Source: Mariniblastus sp.
GTDB taxonomy: Bacteria; Planctomycetota; Planctomycetia; Pirellulales; Pirellulaceae
NCBI GenBank assembly: GCA_014237975.1
Contig: JABACA010000018.1
Span: forward strand, 1 to 47,706
Length of the DNA: 47,706 bases
Reading direction: 5' to 3'
The position numbers and the translations under genes are program-made. Shown piece after piece: positions 1-8,843 of this stretch (position 1 is its first letter; each line of letters starts with the position of its first letter). Below the pieces are notes generated by a model. It made no database searches. It was not told the DNA's origin and saw nothing but the letters and a program-made list of their open reading frames with translations.

Positions 1-1
1 T

Positions 2-562
2 CAACCGTTGAACCAATGGATGTTGCGGGGAGTTTGCGGTTGCCAGCTGGGGGATGTTGTCAGCTGGTCCATCGGTGCACAAGGACATGTTTACGTCTTG
101 GCTGCCGAATTTGACGGACAGAGTGACGTTGAGTTGTCCAGCGTTTCGCGCAATTTACAGTCCGTTTTTCGGGCTGGCGTTGCTGCCGGTTTGCCGTTTG
201 GGTCCTTGAAAACGATGCTGGAATTTAATTTGGCGGACACTGTAGACGATGTGGAACTGCTCGGCATGACGTTCATTGAATTTGAGCCCGAGGAGGGGCA
301 CTTTCAGGTTCACCAGGTCGGTTACCATCATCATGCGGTCTTGCTGGATATGGAGGCAGGATCTGTCCAGCCACTCGATCCTGAAGCGACAGGGAATTGT
401 GTCCACTCCCACCAACTGATTGTGATGGGAGATCCCCAAGGTGATTCGGTTTCCCATTGGGTGGACGACTCGTCGAATCGGGATCGGACTTTTGAAAAGG
501 CAGTTGGGCAGCTCGATAATCTGCCGTTGGTTGCGCCCTGTGTGGGAATTTTTCGAGCTTGA
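2..562 (+). CDS. C-terminal part of a PP2C/SpoIIE-like serine phosphatase (partial)
   Basis: The reading frame is open from the first bases of the window, so the true start lies outside; about 186 residues are visible. The pattern resembles the C-terminal half of SpoIIE/RsbU-type PP2C phosphatases: a helix with LSSVSRNLQSVFRAG, then a strand pair around MTFIEFEPEEGHFQVHQVGYHHHAVLL, which matches the family layout where a strand is followed by an Asn/Gly-His-x-Pro-like turn. Known members dephosphorylate anti-anti-sigma factors. The metal-binding Asp residues of the N-terminal half are not in the window, so activity cannot be judged. The family call is by pattern only; another two-layer sandwich protein is possible. 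Confidence 0.45.
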   Translation, partial: QPLNQWMLRGVCGCQLGDVVSWSIGAQGHVYVLAAEFDGQSDVELSSVSRNLQSVFRAGVAAGLPFGSLKTMLEFNLADTVDDVELLGMTFIEFEPEEGHFQVHQVGYHHHAVLLDMEAGSVQPLDPEATGNCVHSHQLIVMGDPQGDSVSHWVDDSSNRDRTFEKAVGQLDNLPLVAPCVGIFRA

Positions 563-637
563 GGCAAGACAAGCCGACGCCTCTTCCAGCGGTTACCTAA
601 GCCGTTGGCGGGCCCATGTTAAACTGGCCAACGTCAC

Positions 638-665
638 TTGACCCCATACAGACAGTTCGTAACAT
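638..665 (+). promoter_or_regulatory. Candidate sigma70-type promoter of tRNA-Leu
   Basis: TTGACC (638-643) and TAACAT (660-665) are separated by 16 nt, and the predicted start near 672 lies just before the tRNA at 679. It is a consensus match only; planctomycete promoters are poorly defined. Confidence 0.4.
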
Positions 666-678
666 GGAGGGTCCCTCA

Positions 679-764
<86 letters not shown>

Positions 765-788
765 TTTCTCTTCTTGGGTTGATCTGGC

Positions 789-2303
789 CTACCCGAATTC
801 GATTCCCTGGGCCAGCGGCAGATCGTCGGACCAATTAATCGTATTGGTCTGCCGACGCATATACAGTTTCCATGAATCGGAACCGGATTCACGACCGCCC
901 CCCGTATCCTTTTCACCGCCAAAGGCGCCACCGATTTCGGCGCCACTCGTTCCAATGTTGACGTTGGCAATCCCGCAATCGGAACCAGTCGCCGCCAGGA
1001 ATTTTTCAGCGGCTTGCAAGTGGGTCGTGAAAATGGCACTCGACAAACCCTGGGGCACGTCGTTTTGGAGTTCGATTGCGTTCTCAAGCGAATCGTATTC
1101 CATGACATAGAGAATGGGTGCAAAGGTCTCTTGGTGAACCTGCGCCGTTTGCGATGGCATCCGGATGATGGTCGGAGAAACGAAGTTGCCAGGTTGTTCT
1201 GGTAACGGGCCGCCGCCACAAACGATCTCGCCGCCCTGTGCAACAGCATTTTTGATCGCTTGGTCCATGGTTTCTACGGACTGTTTCGTGATGAGGGGAC
1301 CCATCAGTGTGCCCGCTTCCATCGGGTTGCCAATGGAAACCTGGCTGTAGGCTGTTTTCAGGGCGTCGATTAACTCGGCAGTAATCGATTCGTGCACAAA
1401 AACGCGTCGCGTCGAAGTGCAGCGTTGGCCTGCTGTGCCGACCGCTCCAAACAGGATCCCCCGCACGGCCAGATCCATGTTGGCATCGGCTTCCACGATA
1501 ATGGCGTTGTTGCCACCGAGTTCCAGCAGCGATTTCCCCATTCGTGCACCCACCACTTCGGCAACCCGTTTTCCAATGGAACAGGATCCAGTGAAACTAA
1601 TCAGCGGTAAACGTCGATCGGCCACCATCCGGGCAGCAATCAAATCGTTGGAGCCAATGGACAGGTTGAACACGCCTGGAACGTTGTGATCGGCCATGAT
1701 TTCATTGCAAACATGTTGAACCGCGACGGCGGTCAAAGGAGTTTGGGGCGAAGGCTTCCAGGTCATCGTGTCGCCGCAGACTGCGGCCAATGCCGCGTTC
1801 CATGACCAGACGGCAACCGGGAAATTGAACGCACTGATGATCCCGATTGGTCCCAACGGATGCCATTGTTCGTACATGCGATGCCCGGGACGTTCCGAGT
1901 GCATCGTGCTGCCGCAAAGCTGGCGAGACAGCCCAACGGCAAAATCGCAAACGTCGATCATCTCCTGAACTTCGCCGATCCCCTCGGCCTTGATCTTGCC
2001 CATTTCCAGCGTCACCAATTCGCCCAACGGCTCGCATAGTTCCCGCAGGCGATTTCCCAAATCGCGAACGACGTGACCCCGCACGGGTGAGGGTGTCGTC
2101 CGCCAGCTTTGGAAAGTCTCGACGGACTGATCGACAACCGCGTCGTAGTTCGCGGCGCTCACCATTTCGACTTCTGCAATCGGCTCACCGCTGTTTGGAG
2201 AGTACGAAACCAGACGTTCACCGCCACCCAGCCATTGCTCCATTCCCATGCAGCCGCCCAGGTTGGTCGCGCCGATTTTGAGTTTGTCGAGTAAATTTTG
2301 CAT
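789..2303 (-). CDS. ALDH7-type aldehyde dehydrogenase (alpha-aminoadipic semialdehyde dehydrogenase-like)
   Basis: A 504-residue NAD(P)-dependent aldehyde dehydrogenase of normal family length. Visible landmarks are the cofactor-binding SAFNFPVAVWSWN (from residue 158), the general base in LLELGGNNA (Glu261), the catalytic cysteine in GTAGQRCTS (Cys295) and the C-terminal GAFGGEKDTGGGRESGSDSW signature. These are typical of the antiquitin/ALDH7 branch, whose known members oxidise alpha-aminoadipic semialdehyde in lysine catabolism. It lies 26 bp downstream of the KamA-like gene on the same strand and is very likely co-transcribed with it, which points to a shared amino-acid pathway. The exact substrate is inferred, since ALDH specificity is not readable from these motifs alone. 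Confidence 0.88.
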   Translation of the reverse strand: MQNLLDKLKIGATNLGGCMGMEQWLGGGERLVSYSPNSGEPIAEVEMVSAANYDAVVDQSVETFQSWRTTPSPVRGHVVRDLGNRLRELCEPLGELVTLEMGKIKAEGIGEVQEMIDVCDFAVGLSRQLCGSTMHSERPGHRMYEQWHPLGPIGIISAFNFPVAVWSWNAALAAVCGDTMTWKPSPQTPLTAVAVQHVCNEIMADHNVPGVFNLSIGSNDLIAARMVADRRLPLISFTGSCSIGKRVAEVVGARMGKSLLELGGNNAIIVEADANMDLAVRGILFGAVGTAGQRCTSTRRVFVHESITAELIDALKTAYSQVSIGNPMEAGTLMGPLITKQSVETMDQAIKNAVAQGGEIVCGGGPLPEQPGNFVSPTIIRMPSQTAQVHQETFAPILYVMEYDSLENAIELQNDVPQGLSSAIFTTHLQAAEKFLAATGSDCGIANVNIGTSGAEIGGAFGGEKDTGGGRESGSDSWKLYMRRQTNTINWSDDLPLAQGIEFG

Positions 2304-2329
2304 CCGTTTATTTTCCGCTTCGATAATCG

Positions 2330-3730
2330 TTAATAGTTGCTTTTCTCGAACAGGCCCGCTTCGTCAAAAATGACACGGTCTTCGTAATCGTTGAACCAGA
2401 TCGCCTCGGGGTTGCGACCCACGATCGCAATCTTCCCGCGGTGTTCGGCCGCCCCCGCGTTGCGATAAAGCTTGAAAACGACGACGCCATTTTCACCGCC
2501 CTGAATCCCGTTCGCTTCACTCGTGACGGCACAGACTTCCGTTTTGCCTTTGTAGTGCGTGATCGACAATCGGGCGTGGGATTCAATTCCGGAGAGTCCT
2601 TTTTGCGACTCGTTGAGGACTTTCCAGGCATCTTCGATCGTCAGATTGAACGCGCGGTGGCCGACGATATCTCGACCGCAGTAGAAACGTGAGTTTTCGA
2701 TTCCATTTCGTTTCAACTCGCATTGAAGAATTCTCAGCGCATCCGGGTCATCGTTGATGCCTTTGATAATGGGAGACTGGTTGTCAATATTGACCCAGTT
2801 TCGGCTGGCCAGCTGTTTGACCGATTTCGAAGTATTGTCCAGCCACGCCAGACCGCCTCCATCGTTCTGGATATAGTTTCCGGCATCGTCTTTTTTCAAA
2901 AACTCGTCCGGGTGATTGAAATGCACCACGAAACGGATGTTGGTATGAGGGTAGTTTTCATGAAACTGGTCCAGCATTTCAAAAAACGTGGCATCGAATC
3001 GGTCTGGGAAAAAGGCAAGTTCTTTGGTGCCGAGGCGAATGTTTTCGATACCCGCTTCCGACAAAGAGGCCCACCAGTTGCCAATGATTTTATTGCTCAA
3101 CACCATCGGGTCGCCCCCCGACATGAGGATTTCGCGAAGCTTTGGGCGTCCCGTTTCCGGATGAACACCCCCGTTGGCGGCAACCATTCGATTGTGTTCA
3201 ACAATGTATTGGCAAATGTCGCCGACCTGGGCCAACCCCTTGGGTGCGATTGCGCCGTCGGGACGAGCCACGTCTTTTCTGGCAATCAGTTCCTCGCGGT
3301 AACAGAACCTGCAGTGCGCCGAGCAAGTGGATGCGACATAAAGCAGTCCGATTTCGTACTTGTGCAGTAAACCCTCAACAGGACTGTAGTCCATCTGTTT
3401 GCCCGGATCCTGCGAGCCAGCCAAGTCAAACGTTTCGGCGGGGCTAGCCTTGATCAGCTGTTGCATCGCTTTGCTGTTGCGCGCCTGTTCGAAGTAGTGC
3501 CTCGTCATTTTTACAGGCATTCGCGATTCGATATCTCGCTCCGTTCCCTTCAACTCGACCAGCGCATCGAGTTCGTTTTGCGAGTAGAAACGTTTCATGT
3601 CCTCGTCGACCTGTTCGTTCACGAACTTGTCAACGCCGGCAGTGATTTTCCGATCGTATTTCCCTTTGGAAATCGATTTGACAAAGTTCTGGGCTTTTTC
3701 GGAGATCGGAAAAACCGTGGTCGCTGGCAT
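2330..3730 (-). CDS. KamA-like radical SAM, PLP-dependent aminomutase family protein
   Basis: A 466-residue protein of the lysine 2,3-aminomutase family. The [4Fe-4S]-binding CSAHCRFC (Cys136, Cys140, Cys143) is followed by SGGDPMVL for SAM binding, NQSPIIKGIND, and YKGKTEV, whose Lys396 aligns with the PLP lysine of lysine 2,3-aminomutase. The two aspartates that hold the substrate epsilon-amine in the clostridial enzyme appear to be replaced: the CDLSEG-like segment reads CGRDIVG, and the VDAPGGGGK-like segment reads ITHYKGK. The substrate is therefore probably not lysine. An N-terminal segment of about 120 residues precedes the core. The gene is the first of a two-gene unit with the ALDH at 789-2303. 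The family call is firm; the reaction is open. Confidence 0.85.
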   Translation of the reverse strand: MPATTVFPISEKAQNFVKSISKGKYDRKITAGVDKFVNEQVDEDMKRFYSQNELDALVELKGTERDIESRMPVKMTRHYFEQARNSKAMQQLIKASPAETFDLAGSQDPGKQMDYSPVEGLLHKYEIGLLYVASTCSAHCRFCYREELIARKDVARPDGAIAPKGLAQVGDICQYIVEHNRMVAANGGVHPETGRPKLREILMSGGDPMVLSNKIIGNWWASLSEAGIENIRLGTKELAFFPDRFDATFFEMLDQFHENYPHTNIRFVVHFNHPDEFLKKDDAGNYIQNDGGGLAWLDNTSKSVKQLASRNWVNIDNQSPIIKGINDDPDALRILQCELKRNGIENSRFYCGRDIVGHRAFNLTIEDAWKVLNESQKGLSGIESHARLSITHYKGKTEVCAVTSEANGIQGGENGVVVFKLYRNAGAAEHRGKIAIVGRNPEAIWFNDYEDRVIFDEAGLFEKSNY

Positions 3731-3868
3731 GTCGAGTCCTCGTTAGGTTTGTGTTAGTAATGTGATTGTAAACGATGAAGGGATGCCTGAATTCGCCTGT
3801 CCTGACGCCATCACGGTAAATTTTGGTTATGGCTGGTACTCCCGAAATGGATCTTGCCGGGGGCTTTC

Positions 3869-3899
3869 GGAGGTTCCAATCCTCTCACCTGTTTTTCTC
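3869..3899 (+). repeat. tRNA-Leu 3'-end fragment (degenerate direct repeat of 740-770)
   Basis: This 31-bp stretch matches the T arm, 3' acceptor and flank of tRNA-Leu at 27 of 31 positions, in the same orientation and about 3.1 kb downstream. No matching 5' half of a tRNA is seen before it. It brackets the ALDH/KamA pair. It could be an old attachment-site scar or the remnant of a duplicated tRNA. Confidence 0.6.
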
Positions 3900-3958
3900 G
3901 GCGCCAAGTGATGCCTAAATCAGGCTGTGGGACGCTTGGTCTTGTTCGAAGCTTACTT

Positions 3959-5356
3959 CTACTTTTTTTGATCTACTCCGGCTTCTGCCATTCGCTGATC
4001 GAGCTGGCTGCTCATCGCTTTACGGGTGTTTTGGTAGTCGGGGTTTGGCGCCAGGTTCTGAAATTGCTCGGGGTCCTGCCGCATGTCGTACAGTTCCTCG
4101 GTCCCATCGGTGTACCGGATATAGGCGAAGTTTTCGGTCCGCAAGGCGTTCCCCTTTTTGAACAGGGAAAGGGCTGCCGTTCTAACGGCCTGCTGTGGGT
4201 CTGCCAGGACGGGGACCAGGCTCTTACCCTGCACCGACGTGGGGATCGGTAGGCCAGCCAATTCGGCAGCGGTCGGGTAGAGGTCGACCAGTTCGACCAG
4301 GCTCTGAGTGCGACCCGGTTTCATGCCGGGAGCGGCGATGATCATTGGCACCCGTGTCACCTCCTCGTGCAGGTTGCTCTTCAGCCAGAATTCGTGTTCA
4401 CCCAAGTGGTAACCGTGGTCGCTGATAAAGACGACGGCCGTGTTGTCGTCGAGTCCCAGCCGCTTCAGTTCATCCAGGATCCGGCCGACCTGCTGGTCCA
4501 TGAAGGTGACCGAGGCGTAGTAGGCGGCCCACATCCGTTTCTGGTTGTCCACGTACTGCCCAATCCCGTTCTTGGTACTGGTCGAATTGGGTATGCCGAA
4601 TTTGGGGATGTCCTGTTGATCGTTTTCGACCGTCTCCGGCAGTTGCATCGAGGCCCACGGGTATTGGTCAAAAAAGGGTTGCGGAGCGACCATCGGGTAA
4701 TGCGGTCGGACCAACCCGGCCGCGATAAAGAACGGTTCGTCCTTGTGCTCTCGCAACAGTTCGATCGTCTTGGCCGCCGTCTTGGCATCCGGTTGATCCG
4801 ATCCGTCACCCTCATGTGAGACCGAGACAAACGCCCGGTGCGGCATGCCGGTCGATTGGCGGCCCTCCAGCTCGGTGGTGAAAATGTTCTGGTTGAGACA
4901 GGCATAATCGCCCGGCGTGTGCGCCTCGCGGCCCGGTGAGTTAAATCGCTCGGTCCAGCTGCTGGCCACATCCTGGCCGTCGGTGCCGTCGATAATGTCA
5001 CCCGGCACCCGCATATGATAGATCTTACCGACCCGGGCGCTGTACCGTTGGTGGTTGCGGAAGTGCTCGCCCAGGTTGGTCCCCTGCTTGCCCTGGTAAC
5101 GGCTATACATGAACGATTGGCGCGACGGGGCACACCACGTTCCCTGGCAATAGGTTCTCTCAAACACCATTCCCCGCTTGGCAAGCCGATCGATATTGGG
5201 GGTTTGGCAGACCGTGTTCCCATAGCAACCGAGTGCGCTCGCCTTCAGATCATCCGAGACGATCAACAGGACATTGCGAACCGGCTCGTCGGCCGACACG
5301 GTTAAAGAACTGCCGAGGAACAACAGGAGGCTGAGAGCGAGCAGGGGTTGTTTCAT
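3959..5356 (-). CDS. Secreted sulfatase (iduronate-2-sulfatase-like)
   Basis: A type I sulfatase of about 465 residues that hydrolyses sulfate esters, probably on sulfated polysaccharides. The N-terminus from MKQPLLAL is a signal peptide with cleavage likely near VSA-DEP. Metal-binding Asp residues occur in LLIVSDDLKASALG, and the formylglycine motif reads CAPSRQSF (Cys75 from the ATG), matching C-x-P/A-S-R. Later FISDHGYHLGEH and LVELVDLYPT match the iduronate-sulfatase branch. I use the ATG at 5356; a TTG three codons upstream is also open. It follows the PH-like gene on the same strand by 25 bp and may share its transcript. The sulfated substrate cannot be read from sequence. Confidence 0.92.
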   Translation of the reverse strand: MKQPLLALSLLLFLGSSLTVSADEPVRNVLLIVSDDLKASALGCYGNTVCQTPNIDRLAKRGMVFERTYCQGTWCAPSRQSFMYSRYQGKQGTNLGEHFRNHQRYSARVGKIYHMRVPGDIIDGTDGQDVASSWTERFNSPGREAHTPGDYACLNQNIFTTELEGRQSTGMPHRAFVSVSHEGDGSDQPDAKTAAKTIELLREHKDEPFFIAAGLVRPHYPMVAPQPFFDQYPWASMQLPETVENDQQDIPKFGIPNSTSTKNGIGQYVDNQKRMWAAYYASVTFMDQQVGRILDELKRLGLDDNTAVVFISDHGYHLGEHEFWLKSNLHEEVTRVPMIIAAPGMKPGRTQSLVELVDLYPTAAELAGLPIPTSVQGKSLVPVLADPQQAVRTAALSLFKKGNALRTENFAYIRYTDGTEELYDMRQDPEQFQNLAPNPDYQNTRKAMSSQLDQRMAEAGVDQKK

Positions 5357-5380
5357 GATTGCCAACGCGCGGAACGAGGG

Positions 5381-5869
5381 TCAGGGTGTCGGGTTCAAGG
5401 CGCGGACCAACGCCTTCGGTTCGTCGGTCCCGATCAAAGTCGTCTTGCCGGTCGTATCGGTGACCTGGACGGCATCCAGTCCTTGCACATTATAGAGCCA
5501 ACCGTGGGGTGTCAAACGAATCCCAAAGCCGTACCAAAACTTTGTCCGTGTCGCTTCGGCGCTGGCAATTTCATCGCGGGCGATCGATTTGTTCCAGAAT
5601 CCGGGACCAAAATGCCATTTCAAAGTTGTCGGTGTCACCTGGACGGTCAGGGAGCCAAACACCCAGGCGATCAGGAACAGGAAAGCGACCACGATGCCGC
5701 TGACCACATTCATGGTGGTTCCCAGGTTGAGCAGTAAGAGGACCAGGTAGAAGAGGGCACCTGCGCATAAACCGATTCGCAGGATATAGCCGACCTGGGT
5801 GTGGGAATAATTGGCCTCCACGCGATCGGCTGGCATACTGGCCGGCGCCTTATACAGGTTGTTGTTCAT
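5381..5869 (-). CDS. Bacterial PH-like domain membrane protein
   Basis: A 162-residue protein with two transmembrane helices (about residues 28-48 and 54-75) followed by a beta-rich C-terminal domain containing GFGIRLTPHGWLYNVQGLD and a final helix. This resembles the bPH-type domains of small bacterial membrane proteins, which have no assigned enzymatic role. The ATG at 5869 is supported by an AGGAG sequence 7 nt upstream. It sits between the MscS gene and a sulfatase on the same strand. Function is unknown. Confidence 0.75.
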   Translation of the reverse strand: MNNNLYKAPASMPADRVEANYSHTQVGYILRIGLCAGALFYLVLLLLNLGTTMNVVSGIVVAFLFLIAWVFGSLTVQVTPTTLKWHFGPGFWNKSIARDEIASAEATRTKFWYGFGIRLTPHGWLYNVQGLDAVQVTDTTGKTTLIGTDEPKALVRALNPTP

Positions 5870-5940
5870 CGGTCACTCCTGGGAAGGAATCGATTCGGTT
5901 TTTGTGGTTAGCCCATCGATTTGAATGTCGATGGTTGCAA

Positions 5941-7257
5941 TCAGGATGTCGGGTCGGGCTCGACCGCTTGAGCTTGTTGATAAAGGTGGACATCCCGCTG
6001 GGGATAAGGGATGGAGATCCCCTCTTGATCGAAGGTCTCCTTGACAGAGCGGGTGATATCCCAGTAAACGGTCCAGTAGTCGGCGGTTTTGGTCCATGGT
6101 CGGCAAATAAAGTTGACCGATGAATCTGCCAGTTCGTGCAATTTCACAACCGGGCTTGGGTCCTTCAAAACGAGTGGATGTTGCTTGAGCAACGACTCCA
6201 ACGCATTCTTGGCGGTCCCGATATCGTCTTCGTAGCCAATACCAAAGATCATGTCGACTCGGCGCGTATGGCTGGCAGTTGTGTTGGTGATGATGTCCCC
6301 CCAGATTTTATTGTTGGGAACGATCATCAGTTGGTTGTCGAATGTCCGTATATGAGTTGCAAAAAGGGAGACCGACTCAACCAATCCGGTGACTCCGGCC
6401 GCCGAGACCTGGTCGCTCACATCAAACGGCCGATAGGCAAGAATCATCGTTCCACTGGCGAAATTACCTATCGTATCTTTCAGTGCGAAACCGATGGCAA
6501 ACCCAGCCGCGCCAAGTGCAGCCAGGATAGGCGTAATGTCGACTTCCATCGCGTTGAGTGCCATGACCAGTCCCAACACCATGATCAGCTGCTTGGTAAA
6601 TGTGCGCAGGAACGATATCAGCAACTGGGAAGCACCCTTCACATGCCGAACGAACCGGCAGACGATATTGGCAATGACGGATGCCCCGATATAAAACGCA
6701 AACAGAATCAACAGGAATTTCACCAGGTTCCAGCCCCACCGTTTTCCCCCGTCATCGGACCTGAGCCAACCGGTAAGGACTTTCCAGATCGTCCGGAAAT
6801 TTGCATACTCGACAGTTATACCTGCCGTTGCTAACGCATATTGACGGAACTCTTTGACGTCGCCGCCTTTGGATTCCAGTTCATCGATGACGATTTCAAA
6901 ATGCCTGACAATACTGGTTTTCTTTTCAATCAACGACAAGAGCCTGTCTTCCATCTCGGGCGTGCCTGATTTCTTCATTTCAATTCGCAACTTGGCTATC
7001 TCAAGCATGTTGGATTGAAGCAGGTTCTGCCAGGAATTGGCTTCTGTGACCAATTCACTTTGAGTGAGAGGCGTGATCAACAGCTGCAGATCTGTTAACG
7101 GGATCGATGGATCCGCGGCTACAATCTGGGCTGGCTTGGCGGCCTTGTCGTCAGCCTGGAAACCGAATCCAACCTGGGGGACGGAAGTCCAACAGGAAGC
7201 GATGCCGATGATCAGCCAGGAAACAGCCAAGGAATTTCGTTGTATCATTCGAACCAT
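5941..7257 (-). CDS. MscS-family mechanosensitive ion channel
   Basis: About 438 residues. A signal-peptide-like start (MVRMIQRNSLAVSWLIIG) leads to a periplasmic segment with coiled-coil character (roughly 60-140), then membrane helices and the MscS pore region AALGAAGFAIGFALKDTIGN, then the beta domain (MIVPNNKIWGDIITN) and the C-terminal alpha/beta domain. Gly/Ala-rich TM3 packing and the PFDVSDQV exit are typical. MscS channels release osmolytes on hypo-osmotic shock. The start is uncertain: ATGs exist at 7317, 7272 and 7257. I chose 7257 because a GGCAGG lies 8 nt upstream and the signal sequence then begins at the N-terminus. Confidence 0.9.
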   Translation of the reverse strand: MVRMIQRNSLAVSWLIIGIASCWTSVPQVGFGFQADDKAAKPAQIVAADPSIPLTDLQLLITPLTQSELVTEANSWQNLLQSNMLEIAKLRIEMKKSGTPEMEDRLLSLIEKKTSIVRHFEIVIDELESKGGDVKEFRQYALATAGITVEYANFRTIWKVLTGWLRSDDGGKRWGWNLVKFLLILFAFYIGASVIANIVCRFVRHVKGASQLLISFLRTFTKQLIMVLGLVMALNAMEVDITPILAALGAAGFAIGFALKDTIGNFASGTMILAYRPFDVSDQVSAAGVTGLVESVSLFATHIRTFDNQLMIVPNNKIWGDIITNTTASHTRRVDMIFGIGYEDDIGTAKNALESLLKQHPLVLKDPSPVVKLHELADSSVNFICRPWTKTADYWTVYWDITRSVKETFDQEGISIPYPQRDVHLYQQAQAVEPDPTS

Positions 7258-7840
7258 CGTGGAACCTGCCATGAAAACGGGGGCGTTATTTAATCTCGAC
7301 AACGTGACCAATGGCATCGGCAGTTGCCGGGACTTGATTTGCCTGCACAGAATGTATCATCGCATTTTTGTAGCTCAAGACCAAGCCGCTGACGGCGGGT
7401 TAAAAGAGATGGTAGAAGGGGCCATCATCGACGTCCGCAATCGGTCGAAAATCCGTTTGTGTTTTCGATTGCAAGGAGCGTCTCAACTGCTAACCTGGGC
7501 CGTCGAGAAGAGCTGAAGAGCTCGAATCAGATCGAACGAGAGGGCGTTTGAAACGCAATGAATTCCCTGCCGAGAATAGTGGCCGGAAGACATGGGAGCC
7601 AGGATATTTGACCTTAGGCCGGTTCGTCGAATACCCGTCAACAATGAGAAGATGGGATAAGCGGGGACGGGATACCCGAAGCTCGACGGGTGACGGTATC
7701 CGCTGCCCCTGGCAACGGATATAAAACCACCGGGCAGGAGCGATCCACCGTTGCCAGACTAGCCCGTGACGTATCGTAACGTTCCAACGAACAGCAACAG
7801 TGGATTCGAACCTGGTAGCCCAAACATCTGCGACTTGAAC
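7258..7840. other. Intergenic region with a strong hairpin, no credible gene
   Basis: No reading frame here looks like a protein; short frames on both strands have random composition. The right half (about 7660-7740) is GC-rich and self-complementary; see the inverted repeat at 7697-7721. The left end is the upstream region of the MscS gene. Confidence 0.6.
7697..7721. repeat. Perfect-arm hairpin with a competing upstream partner
   Basis: TATCCG-C-TGCC-CCT-GGCA-A-CGGATA forms a 10-bp stem with one mismatch and a 3-nt loop. The 5' arm (GGTATCC, 7695-7701) is also complementary to GGATACC at 7670-7676, so two mutually exclusive stems can form. No T-run follows on either strand, so it is not a standard terminator. 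Confidence 0.5.
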
Positions 7841-8806
7841 TTACCGCAGCACATAAACTGTCGGGTCGTCGATGATGAACTCGGTTGACCTGGTCTTTCC
7901 ATCATCACCACTGCAGGAGTTGAAGAAAAAGTTCCTCATCCGAAGCGAACGACGGCCGAAGGGATAGGCCGAAGCTACGTGGTCAGCCTGAGTCAAATCT
8001 TCGATCCCGGGCTTGGCATAGTAATGGACTTTACCATCGGGAGTCATGCTGATTCCCAGAGTCCACCAACCCGTGGTGGTAACTTGAGGTCCGCGAATCT
8101 GATTGCCGTTATTCGATGCCTTAAACCAGAAGAAGGCGTTGTCACTGTCCTTGCCGGTCGCTCCTTTACCTTCCTTACTGTTGAAATGCAGGAACATTCC
8201 CGGCCACATGTCAGAGGTCTCATCCGTATTCCGTCCAAAGAACCCGGTCGAGCGTGGTTGGTAGTTTGTTTCAGCGGCGATTCGGAATGCGAAATGACAT
8301 CCGGTTCGGTTTTCCCACTGATCTACCGGCGGCATCCAGACTCGCGTTACCACGTTGGGTGAACGGGATGCCGATAATTTCCCAACCCTGGGAGCGATGT
8401 TTGCGATAAAGTCATCTTGCTGTTGCTGATAACTTGGACGCGAGGATCCCGTCTTGATCGAGCTGATGGCCAGAGCCCCGGTACTTCCCTCAAGTCCACC
8501 TGCCGGTGTCGAAACTCGATGGATGAAGTCGGGTTGACCTCGCTTTGAACCTTCATACCAACGGCCATTCTTGGATTGGCCGCCTGGACCATTCGAAGCA
8601 ACCGTATCTTCCTTGTGGTTGTAGACCTTGGGAAGTTTCAGGTCGTAGGCCCATTCCGGGTCCTCGAAATCATCCCCGACCTTGTTGAGTGGCGTTCCGG
8701 TTCCGGGGACCACCTGCCCGACAGTCGCGATCGGTGAGGCGCAGACGAGGCCAATCATGGCGAACAAAAGAAAACAGATTTTTTGCAGTTGCGTTGTTAT
8801 TTTCAT
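7841..8806 (-). CDS. Secreted protein of unknown function
   Basis: 321 residues. The ATG at 8806 has a strong GGAGGA ribosome site 7 nt upstream and starts a clear signal peptide (MKITTQLQKICFLLFAMIGL, cleavage near VGQ). The frame extends farther upstream, but that part overlaps the neighbouring gene region and looks non-coding. The mature protein is beta-rich, with Trp and aromatic residues (FEDPEWAYDL, GRWYEGSKRGQPDF, MWPGMFLHFNS, GWWTLGISM). This composition would suit a concanavalin-like or polysaccharide-lyase-like jelly roll, but I recognise no catalytic motif. It follows another secreted unknown (8844-10160) by only 37 bp on the same strand, so the two are probably one operon. Confidence 0.8.
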   Translation of the reverse strand: MKITTQLQKICFLLFAMIGLVCASPIATVGQVVPGTGTPLNKVGDDFEDPEWAYDLKLPKVYNHKEDTVASNGPGGQSKNGRWYEGSKRGQPDFIHRVSTPAGGLEGSTGALAISSIKTGSSRPSYQQQQDDFIANIAPRVGKLSASRSPNVVTRVWMPPVDQWENRTGCHFAFRIAAETNYQPRSTGFFGRNTDETSDMWPGMFLHFNSKEGKGATGKDSDNAFFWFKASNNGNQIRGPQVTTTGWWTLGISMTPDGKVHYYAKPGIEDLTQADHVASAYPFGRRSLRMRNFFFNSCSGDDGKTRSTEFIIDDPTVYVLR

Positions 8807-8843
8807 AGTCAAATTCCTCCCTGAATTTGATGGAGTAAAACGG

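Noticed and set aside
7318-7840. Small protein candidates in the MscS upstream region
   Set aside because: Short frames with no ribosome site and no protein-like composition.
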